A stretch of 64,000 nt of DNA from contig NW_027475146.1 of assembly GCF_051020985.1 (NCBI RefSeq), positions 310,001-374,000 of the forward strand. The letters run 5' to 3'. The stretch comes from Nomia melanderi. Taxonomy: Eukaryota; Arthropoda; Insecta; Hymenoptera; Halictidae. The translations under genes and the position numbers were made by a program. Position 1 is the stretch's first letter, and the number at the start of each line of letters is the position of its first letter. Under the pieces are notes generated by a model. That model searched no databases. It was not told the origin of the DNA and saw only the letters and a list, made by a program, of their open reading frames with translations. Of this stretch, positions 50,113-60,447 are shown piece by piece.

Positions 50113-52166
50113 ATTAGAGATAGCGCAATAAATCAAAGTGCATTGTCTGTAGGAGGCCCTTGCGCATGAATCTGTGCAGCAGGAACGACATCGGACCACC
50201 AGGGGCCGAGAAAACCACCGTCTCATGTGGCCGGACACTCATGGTCAGGGAAAAATCCAATAAATATCCGGTGATATCTCGGGTGCTAATAGAGATAGCG
50301 CAATAAACCAAAGTGAATTATTTGCAGGAGGCCCTGGCGCATGAATCTGGGCAGCGGGAACGACCTCGGACCACCAGGGGCCGAGAAAACCACCGTCTCA
50401 TGGGGCCGGACAGTCAGGGTCAGGGAAAAATCCAATATATATCTGGTCATATCTCGGGTGCTATTACAGATAGCCCAATAAATCAAAGTGCATAGTCTGT
50501 AGGAGGCCCTGGCGCATAAATCTGTGCAGCGGGAGCGACCTCGGACCACCAGGGGCCGAGAAAACCACAGTCTCATGGGGCCGGACACTCAGGGTCAGGG
50601 GAAAATCCAATATATATCTGGTGATATCTCGGGTGTTATTACAGATAGCCCAATACATCAAAGTGCATTGTCTGTAGGAAACCCTGGCGCATGAATCTGT
50701 GCAGCGGGAACGACCTCGGACCACCAGGGGCCGAGAAAACCACAGTCTCATGTTGCCGGACACTCAGGGTCAGGGGAAAATCCAATATATATCTGGTGAT
50801 ATCTCGGGTGCTATTAGAGATAGCGCAATAAACCAAAGTCAATTATCTGCAGGAGGCCCTGTCGCATGAATCTGTGCAGCGGGAACGACCTCGGAGCACC
50901 AGGGGCCGAGAAAACCACCGTCGCATGGGGCCGGACACTCAGGTTCAGGGAAAAATCCAATATATATCTGGTGATATCTCGGGTGCTATTACGGATAGCG
51001 CAATAAATCAAAGTTCATTGTCTGTAGGAGGCCCTGGCGCATGAGTCTGTTCAGCGGGAACGACCTCGGACCACCAGGGGCCGAGAAAACCACAGTCTCA
51101 TGGGGCCGGACACTCAGGGTCAGTGGAAAATCCAATATATATCTGGTGATATCTCGGGTGCTATTACAGATGGCGCTATAACCCAATGTGAATTATCTGC
51201 AGGAGGCCCTGGCGCATGAATCTGTGCAGCGGGTACGACCTCGGACCACCAGGGGCCGAGAAAACCACAGTCTCATGGGGCCGGACACTCAGGGTCAAGG
51301 GAAAATCCAATATATATCTGGTGATATCTCGGGTGCTATTAGAGATAGTGCAATAAACCAAAGTGAATTATTTGCAGGGGGCCCTGGCGCATGAATCTGT
51401 GCAGCGGGAACGACCTCGGACCACCAGGGGCCGAGAAAACCACCGTCTCACGTGGCCGGACACTCAGGGTGAGGGAAAAATCCAATATATATCTGGTGAT
51501 ATCTCGGGTGCTATTACAGATAGCCCAATAAATCAAAGTGCATAGTCTGTAGGAGGCCCTGGCGCATAAATCTGTGCAGCAGGGACGACCTCGGACCACC
51601 AGGGGCCGAGAAAACCACAGTCTCATGGGGCCGGACACTCAGGGTCAGGGGAAAATCCAATATATATCTGGTGATATCTCGGGTGCTATTAGAGATAGCG
51701 CAATAAACCAATGTGAATTATCTGCAGGGGGCCCCGGCGCAAGAATCTGTGCAGGGGGAACGACCTCGGCCCACCAGGGGCCGAGAAAACCACCGTCTCA
51801 TGGGGCCGGACTGTCAGGGTCTAGGAAAAATCCAATATAAATCTGGTGATATCTCGGCTGCTATTAGAGATAGCGAAATAAATCAAAGTGCATTGTCTGC
51901 AGGAGGCCCTAGCGCATGAATCTGTGCAGCGGGAACGACCTCGGACCACCAGGGCCCGAGAAAACTACCGTCTCATGGGGCCGGACACTCAGGGTCAGGG
52001 AAAAATCCAATATATACCTGGTGATATCTCGGGTGCTATTACAGATAGCGCAATAAATCAAAGTGCTTTGTCTGTAGGATGCCCTGGCGCATGAATCTGT
52101 GCAGCGGGAACGACCTCGGACCACCAGGGGCCGAGGAAACCGCAGTCTCATGTTGCCGGACAGTCA
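49717..52166. repeat. 14-monomer tandem duplication, unit 1 (2,450 bp)
   Basis: Exactly 14 x 175 bp. Every monomer variant recurs at +2,450 bp, including CATAGTCTG (50,491 and 52,941), GGAAACCCTGG, CAGATGGCGCTATAACCC and GCAGGGGGAACG. The few substitutions I could see include TGCACGAGG against TGCAGGAGG (49,975), GGGGCC against GGCGCC (50,579) and CAGGGTC against CAGTGTC (51,292). It overlaps the end of block copy c, so the duplication arose after or across that block. Confidence 0.92.
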
Positions 52167-54616
52167 GGGTCAGGGGAAAATCCAATATATATCTGGTGAT
52201 ATCTCGGGTGCTATTAGAGATAGCGCAATAAACCAAAGTGAATTATCTGCAGGAGGCCCTGACGCATGCATTTGAGCAGCGGGAACGACCTCGGACCACC
52301 AGGGGCGGAGAAAACCACCGTCTCATGGGGCCGGACACTCAGGGTCTGGGAAAAATCCAATATATATCTAGTGAAATCTCGGGTGCTATTAGAGATAGCG
52401 CAATAAACCAAAGTGAATTATCTGCAGGAGGCCCTGGCGCATGCATCTGTCCAGCGGGAACGACCTCGGACCACCAGGGGCCGAGAAAATAACAGATTTT
52501 CGGTATCCGTCACCCAAAGTCATGTAAAAATCCTGCATATATATGGTGCTTTCTCGGGTGCTATTAGAGATAGCGCAATAAATCAAAGTGCATTGTCTGT
52601 AGGAGGCCCTTGCGCATGAATCTGTGCAGCAGGAACGACATCGGACCACCAGGGGCCGAGAAAACCACCGTCTCATGTGGCCGGACACTCATGGTCAGGG
52701 AAAAATCCAATAAATATCCGGTGATATCTCGGGTGCTAATAGAGATAGCGCAATAAACCAAAGTGAATTATTTGCAGGAGGCCCTGGCGCATGAATCTGG
52801 GCAGCGGGAACGACCTCGGACCACCAGGGGCCGAGAAAACCACCGTCTCATGGGGCCGGACAGTCAGGGTCAGGGAAAAATCCAATATATATCTGGTCAT
52901 ATCTCGGGTGCTATTACAGATAGCCCAATAAATCAAAGTGCATAGTCTGTAGGAGGCCCTGGCGCATAAATCTGTGCAGCGGGAGCGACCTCGGACCACC
53001 AGGGGCCGAGAAAACCACAGTCTCATGGCGCCGGACACTCAGGGTCAGGGGAAAATCCAATATATATCTGGTGATATCTCGGGTGTTATTACAGATAGCC
53101 CAATACATCAAAGTGCATTGTCTGTAGGAAACCCTGGCGCATGAATCTGTGCAGCGGGAACGACCTCGGACCACCAGGGGCCGAGAAAACCACAGTCTCA
53201 TGTTGCCGGACACTCAGGGTCAGGGGAAAATCCAATATATATCTGGTGATATCTCGGGTGCTATTAGAGATAGCGCAATAAACCAAAGTCAATTATCTGC
53301 AGGAGGCCCTGTCGCATGAATCTGTGCAGCGGGAACGACCTCGGAGCACCAGGGGCCGAGAAAACCACCGTCGCATGGGGCCGGACACTCAGGTTCAGGG
53401 AAAAATCCAATATATATCTGGTGATATCTCGGGTGCTATTACGGATAGCGCAATAAATCAAAGTTCATTGTCTGTAGGAGGCCCTGGCGCATGAGTCTGT
53501 TCAGCGGGAACGACCTCGGACCACCAGGGGCCGAGAAAACCACAGTCTCATGGGGCCGGACACTCAGGGTCAGTGGAAAATCCAATATATATCTGGTGAT
53601 ATCTCGGGTGCTATTACAGATGGCGCTATAACCCAATGTGAATTATCTGCAGGAGGCCCTGGCGCATGAATCTGTGCAGCGGGTACGACCTCGGACCACC
53701 AGGGGCCGAGAAAACCACAGTCTCATGGGGCCGGACACTCAGTGTCAAGGGAAAATCCAATATATATCTGGTGATATCTCGGGTGCTATTAGAGATAGTG
53801 CAATAAACCAAAGTGAATTATTTGCAGGGGGCCCTGGCGCATGAATCTGTGCAGCGGGAACGACCTCGGACCACCAGGGGCCGAGAAAACCACCGTCTCA
53901 CGTGGCCGGACACTCAGGGTGAGGGAAAAATCCAATATATATCTGGTGATATCTCGGGTGCTATTACAGATAGCCCAATAAATCAAAGTGCATAGTCTGT
54001 AGGAGGCCCTGGCGCATAAATCTGTGCAGCAGGGACGACCTCGGACCACCAGGGGCCGAGAAAACCACAGTCTCATGGGGCCGGACACTCAGGGTCAGGG
54101 GAAAATCCAATATATATCTGGTGATATCTCGGGTGCTATTAGAGATAGCGCAATAAACCAATGTGAATTATCTGCAGGGGGCCCCGGCGCAAGAATCTGT
54201 GCAGGGGGAACGACCTCGGCCCACCAGGGGCCGAGAAAACCACCGTCTCATGGGGCCGGACTGTCAGGGTCTAGGAAAAATCCAATATAAATCTGGTGAT
54301 ATCTCGGCTGCTATTAGAGATAGCGAAATAAATCAAAGTGCATTGTCTGCAGGAGGCCCTAGCGCATGAACCTGTGCAGCGGGAACGACCTCGGACCACC
54401 AGGGCCCGAGAAAACTACCGTCTCATGGGGCCGGACACTCAGGGTCAGGGAAAAATCCAATATATACCTGGTGATATCTCGGGTGCTATTACAGATAGCG
54501 CAATAAATCAAAGTGCTTTGTCTGTAGGATGCCCTGGCGCATGAATCTGTGCAGCGGGAACGACCTCGGACCACCAGGGGCCGAGGAAACCGCAGTCTCA
54601 TGTTGCCGGACAGTCA
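52167..54616. repeat. 14-monomer tandem duplication, unit 2
   Basis: Second copy of 49,717-52,166. Its right end is in the TGTTGCCGGACAGTCAGG monomer; just after it TAGCCCAATA replaces TAGCGCAATA. Copy-to-copy identity is very high (a handful of substitutions, no indels), so this is one of the youngest events in the window or a gene-converted pair. Confidence 0.92.
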
Positions 54617-57600
54617 GGGTCAGGGGAAAATCCAATATATATCTGGTGATATCTCGGGTGCTATTAGAGATAGCCCAATAAACCAAAGTGAATTATCTGC
54701 AGGAGGCCCTTGCGCATGAATCTGTTCAGCGGGAACGATCTCGGACCACCAGGGGCCGAGAAAACTACAGTCACATGGGGCCGGACACTCAGGGTCAGGG
54801 GAAAATCCAATATATATCTAGTGATATCTCGGGTGCCATTACAGATAGCGCAATACACCAAAGTGAATTGTCTGCAGGAAGCCCTGGCGCATGAATCTGT
54901 TCAGCGGGATCGAACTCGGACCACGAGGGACCGAGAAAACCATCGACACATGGGGCCGGACACTCAGGGTCAGGGAAAAATCCAATATATATCTGGAGAT
55001 ATCTCGGGTGCTACTAGATATAGCGCAATAAACCAAAGTGAATTATCTGCTTGAGGCCCTGGCGCATGATTCTATGAAGCGGAAACGACGTCGGACCAAC
55101 AGGGGCCGAGAAAACCACCGTCTCATGGGGCCGGACACTCAGGGTCAGGGAAAAATCCAATATATATCTGGTGATATCTCGGGTGCTATTACAGATAGCG
55201 CAATAAATCAAAGTGCATAGTCTGTAGGAGGCCCTGGCTCATAAATCTGTGCAGCGGGAACGACCTCGAACCACCAGGGGCCGAGAAAACCACAATCTCA
55301 TGGGGCCGGACACTCAGGGTCAGGGGAAAATCCAATATATATCTGGTGATATCTCGGGTGCTATTAGAGATAGCGCAATAAACCAAAGTGAATTATTTGC
55401 AGGAGGCCCTGGCGCATGAATCTGGGCAGCGGGAACGACCTCAGACCACCAGGGGCCGAGAAAACCGCAGTCTCATGGGGCCGGACACACAGGGTCAGGG
55501 AAAAAGCCAATATATATCTGGTGATATCTCGGGTGCTATTACAGATAGCGCAATAAATCAAAGTGAATTATCTGCAGGAGGCCCTGGCGCATGATTCTAT
55601 GAAGCGGGAACGACCTCGGACCACCAGGGGCCGAGAAAACCACCGTCTCATGGTGCCGGACACTCAGGGTCAGGGAAAAATCCAATATACATCTGGTTAT
55701 ATCTCGGGTGCTATTACAGATAGCGCAATAAATGAAAGTGCATTGTCTGTAGGAGGCCCTGGCGCATGAATCTGTGCAGCGGGAACGACCTCGGACCACC
55801 AGGGGCCGAGAAAACCACCGTCTCATGGGGACGGACACTCAGGGTCAGGGAAGAATCCAATATATATATGGTGATAGCTCGGGTGCTATTAGAGATAGCG
55901 CAATAAACCAAAGTGAATTATCTGCAGGAGTCCCTGGCCCATGAATCTGTGCAGCGTTAACGACCTCGGACCACCAGGGGCCGAGAAAACCACCGTCTCA
56001 TGGGGCCGGACACTCAGGGTCAGGGAAGAATCCAATATATATCTGGTGTTATCTCGGGTGCTATTACAGATAGCGCAATAAATGAAAGTGCATTGTCTGT
56101 AGGAGGCCCTGGCGCATGAATCTGTGCAGCGGGAACGACCTCGGACCACCAGGGGCCGAGAAAACCACCGTCTCATGGGGACGGACACTCAGGGTCAGGG
56201 AAGAATCCAATATATATATGGTGATAGCTCGGGTGCTATTACAGATAGCGCAATAAACCAAAGTGAATTATCTGCAGGAGGCCCTGGCGCATGCATCTGT
56301 GCATCGGGAACGACCTCGGACCACCAGGGGCCGCGAAAACCACCGTCTCATGGAACCGGACACTCAGGGTCAAGGAAAAATCCAATATATATCTGGTGAT
56401 ATCTCGGGTGCTATTAGAGATAGCGCAATAAACCAAAGTGAATTATCTGCAGGAGGCCCTGGCGCATGATTCTATGAAGCGGGAACGACCTCGGACCACC
56501 AGGGGCCGAGAAAACCACCGTCTCATGGTGCCGGACACTCAGGGTCAGGGAAAAATCCAATATATATCTGGTGAAATCTCGGGTGCTATTAGAGATAGCG
56601 CAATAAACCAAAGTGAATTATCTTTAGGAGGCCCTGGCGCATGAATCTGTGCAGCGGGAACTACCTCCGACCACCAGGGGCCGAGAAAATCACCGTCTCA
56701 TGGGGCCGGACTGTCAGGGTCAGGGAAAAATCAAATATATATCTGGTGATATCTCGGGTGCTATTAGAGATAGCGCAATAAACCAAAGTGAATTATCTGC
56801 AGGAGGCCCTGGCGCATGATTCCATGAAGCGGGAACGACCTCGAACCACCAGGGGCCGAGAAAACCACCGTCTCATGGTGCCGGACACTCAGGGTCAGGG
56901 AAAAATCCAATATATATCTGGTGATGTCTCGGGTGCTATTACAGATAGCGCAATAAATCAAAGTTCATTGTCTGTAGGAGGCCCTGGCGCATGAGTCTGT
57001 GCAGCGGGAACGACCTCGGACCACCAGGGCCCGAGAAAACCACAGTCTCATGGGGCCGGACACACAGGGTCAGGGGAAAATCCAATATATATCTGGTGCT
57101 ATCTCGGGTGCTATTAGAGATAGTGCTATGAACCAAAGTGAATCATCTGCAGGAGGCCCTGGCGCATGAATCTGTGCAGCGGGAACGACCTCGGACCACC
57201 AGGGGCCGAGAAAACCACCGTCTCATGGTGCCGGACACTCTGGGTCAGGGAAAAATCCAATATATATCTGGTGTTATCTCGGGTGCTATTACAGATAGCC
57301 CAATACATCAAAGTGCATTGTCTGTAGGAGGCCCTGGTGCATGATTCTGTGCAGCGGGAGCGACCTCGGACCACCAGGGGCCGAGAAAACCACAGTCTCA
57401 TGTTGCCGGACACTCAGGGTCAGGGGAAAACCCAATATATATCCGGTGATATGTCGGGTGCTATTAGAGATAGCGCAATATACCAAAGTGAATTGTCTGT
57501 AGGAGGCCCTGGCGCATGAATCTGGGCAGCGGGAACGACTTCGGACCACCAGGGGCCGAGAAAATCACAGTCTCATGGGGCCGGACACTCAGGGTCAGGG

Positions 57601-57988
57601 AAAAATCCAATATATATCTGGTGATATCTCGGGTGCTATTACAGATAGCGCAATAAATCAACGTGCATTGTCTGTAGGAGGCTCTGGCGCATGAATCTGG
57701 GCAGCGGGAACGATTTCGGACCACCAGGGTACGAGAAAACCACAGTCTCATGTGGCCGGACACTCAGGGTCAGGGAAAAATCCAATATATATCTGGCGAT
57801 ATCTCGGGTGCTATTAGAGATAGCGCAATAAACCAAAGTGAATTATCTGCAGGAGGCCCTGGCGCAGGAATCTGTGCAGCAGGAACGACCTCGGACCACC
57901 AGGGGCCGAGAAAACCACCGTCTCATGGGGCCGGACACTCAGGGTCAGGGGAAAATCCAATATATATCTGGTGATATCTCGGGTGCTA
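54617..57988. repeat. Plain A-type segment
   Basis: About 19 monomers without a C block and with a single B-like core (54,925, followed by the A form GACACTCAGG, so a B/A hybrid). A 350-bp dimer with GGGGACGGACAC recurs at about 55,539 and 55,889. There is nothing else in it beyond substitutions. Confidence 0.75.
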
Positions 57989-60339
57989 TTACAGATAGCG
58001 CAATAAACCAATGTGAATTATCTGCAGGAGGCCCTGGCGCATGAATCTGTGCAGCGGGAACGACCTCGGACCCCCAGGGGCCGAGAAAACCACCGTCTCA
58101 TGGGGCCGGACACTCAGGGTCAGGGAAAAATCCAATATATATCTGGTGATATCTCGGGTGCTATTACAGATAGCGCAATAAACCATAGTGAATTATCTGC
58201 AGGAGGCCCTGGCGCATGAATCTGTGCAGCGGAAACGACCTCGGACCACCAGGGGCCGAGAAAACCACCGTCTCATGGGGCCGGACACTCAGGGTCAGTG
58301 GAAAATCCAATATATATCTGGTGATATCTCGGGTGCTATTACAGATAGCGCAATAAATCAACGTGCATTGTCTGTAGGAGGCCCTGGCGCATGAATCTGG
58401 GCAGCGGGAACGACTTCGGACCACCAGGGGCCGAGAAAATCACAGTCTCATGGGGCCGGACACTCAGGGTCAGGGAAAAATCCAATATATATCTGGTGAT
58501 ATCTCCGGTGCTATTACAGATAGCGCAATAAATCAAAGTGCATTGTCTGTAGGAGGCCCTGGCGCATGAATCTGGGCAGCGGGAACGACTTCGGAGCACC
58601 AGGGGCCGAGAAAACGACAGTCTCATTTGGCCGGACACTCAGGGTCAGGGAAAAATCCAATATATATCTGGTGATATCTCGGGTGCTATTACAGATAGCG
58701 CAATAAATCAAAGTGCATTGTCTGTAGGAAGCCCTGGCGCATGAATCTGGGCAGCGGGAACGACCTCGGACCACCAGGGGCAGAGAAAATTACAGGTATT
58801 CGGAATCCGTCACCCAAGGTCATGTAAAAATCCAGCATATATCTGGTGATATCTCGGGTGCTATTACAGATCGCGCAATAAACCAAAGTGCATTGCCTGT
58901 AGGAGGCCCTGGCGCATGAATCTGCGCAGCGGGAACGACCTCGGGACACCAGGGGCCAAGAATACCACCGTCTCATGGGGCCGAACACTCAGGGTCGGGG
59001 AAAAATCCAATATATATCTGGTGATATGTCGGGTGCTATTAGAGATAGCGCAATATACCAAAGTGAATTGTCTGTAGGAGGCCCTGGCGCATGAATCTGG
59101 GCAGCGGGAACGACTTCGGACCACCAGGGTCCGAGAAAACCATAGTCTCATGGGGCCGGACACTCAGGGTCAGGGAAAAATCCAATATATATCTGGTAAT
59201 GTCTCGGGTGCTATCAGAGATAACGCAATAAACCAAAGTGAATTATCTGCAGGAGGCCCTGGCGCATGAATCTGTGCAGCGGGAACGACCTCGGACCACC
59301 AGGGGCCGAGAAAACCACCGTCTCATGGGGCCGGACACTCAGGGTCAGGGAAAAATCCAATATATATCTGGTGATATCTCGGGTCCTATTACAGATAGCC
59401 CAATAAATCAAAGTGCATTGTCTGTAGGAGGCCCTGGCGCATGAATCTGTTCAGCGGGAACGACCTCGGACCACCAGGGGCCGAGAAAACCACAGTCTCA
59501 TGGGGCCGGACGCTCAGGGTCAGGGAAAAATCCAGCATATATCTGGTGATATCTCGGGTGCTATTAGAGATAGCGCAATAAATCAAAGTGCATTGTCTGC
59601 AGGAAGCCCTGGCGCATGTTTCTGTGCAGCGGGAACTACCTCGGACCACCAGGGGCCGAGAAAATTACAGATATTCGGAATCCGTCACCCAAGGTCATGT
59701 AAAAATCCAGCATATATCTGGTGATAGCTCGGGTGCTATTACAGATCGCGCAATAAACCAAAGTGCATTGCCTGTAGGAGGCCCTGGCGCATGAATCTGT
59801 GAAGCGGGAACGACCTCGGACCACCAGGGGCCGAGAAAACCGCAGTCTCATGGGGCCGGACACTCAGGGACAGGGGAAAATACAATATATATCTGGTTAT
59901 ATCTCGGGCGTTCTTACAGATAGCGCACAAAACCATAGTGATTTATCTGCAGGAGGCCCAGGCGCATGAATCTGTGAAGCGGGAACGACCACGGACCACC
60001 AGGGGCCGAGAGAACCACCGTCTCATGGGGCCGGACACTCAGGGTCAGGGAAAAATCCAATATATATCTGGTGATATCTCGGGTGCTATTACAGATAGCG
60101 CAATAAATCAAAGTGCATTGTCTGTACGAGGCCCTGGCGCATGAATCTGGGCAGCGGGAAGGACTTCGGACCACCAGGGTCCGAGAAAACCACAGTCTCA
60201 TGGGGCCGGACACTCAGGGTCAGGGAAAAATCCAATATATATCTGGTAATGTCTCGGGTGCTATCAGAGATAACGCAATAAACCAAAGTGAATTATCTGC
60301 AGGAGGCCCTGGCGCATGAATCTGTGCAGCGGGAACGAC

Positions 60340-60360
60340 CTCGGACCACCAGGGGCCGAG
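60340..60360. other. Conserved dyad CTCGG-N11-CCGAG (reference copy)
   Basis: The arms CTCGG and CCGAG are perfect reverse complements, and a further inner CC/GG pair gives 14 paired bases out of 21. The arms are kept in A and B monomers, although B monomers differ inside the dyad (CACGAGGGA instead of CACCAGGGG). C2 monomers often carry ACATCGG, which breaks only the outermost pair. Short dyads inside satellite monomers are often discussed as protein-binding or fold-back elements. Such a role here is inference. Confidence 0.55.
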
Positions 60361-60424
60361 AAAACCACCGTCTCATGGGGCCGGACACTCAGGGTCAGGG
60401 AAAAATCCAATATATATCTGGTGA

Positions 60425-60447
60425 TATCTCGGGTGCTATTAGAGATA
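60425..60447. other. Second dyad TATCTC-N11-GAGATA (reference copy)
   Basis: A perfect 6-bp inverted repeat with an 11-bp spacer spans the EcoRV site and the GCTATTA stretch. It exists only in monomers with TTAGAGATA. The equally common TTACAGATA allele mismatches one base pair of the stem. Both alleles are found throughout the window. Function is unknown. Confidence 0.5.

Larger units (their letters stand above)
35872..52525. repeat. Cluster of 19 C2-type swap blocks
   Basis: Blocks of the form TTTTCGGTATCCGTCACC start at 35,872; 37,271; 38,496; 39,721; 40,771; 41,296; 41,821; 43,044; 44,094; 44,969; 45,494; 45,844; 46,194; 46,719; 47,417; 48,465; 49,515; 50,040 and 52,490. Spacings are 8, 7, 7, 6, 3, 3, 7, 6, 5, 3, 2, 2, 3, 4, 6, 6, 3 and 14 monomers. 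Many also carry CAGCAGG and ACATCGG upstream and ATATGGTGCTTTCTC downstream. A subset starts TAACAG instead of TTACAG and ends CCTGCATAT instead of CCAGCATAT. Confidence 0.88.

Noticed and set aside
6953..54616. Near-identical tandem duplications as assembly errors
   Set aside because: Not excluded, but each pair has distinguishing substitutions or a monomer difference, which argues against simple duplication of the same reads. Spanning long reads would settle it.
60401..60418. TATATAT tract as a TATA-box promoter in every monomer
   Set aside because: A short AT tract alone is not evidence of a promoter, and there is no associated gene or terminator. It may matter for nucleosome positioning, but nothing shows transcription.
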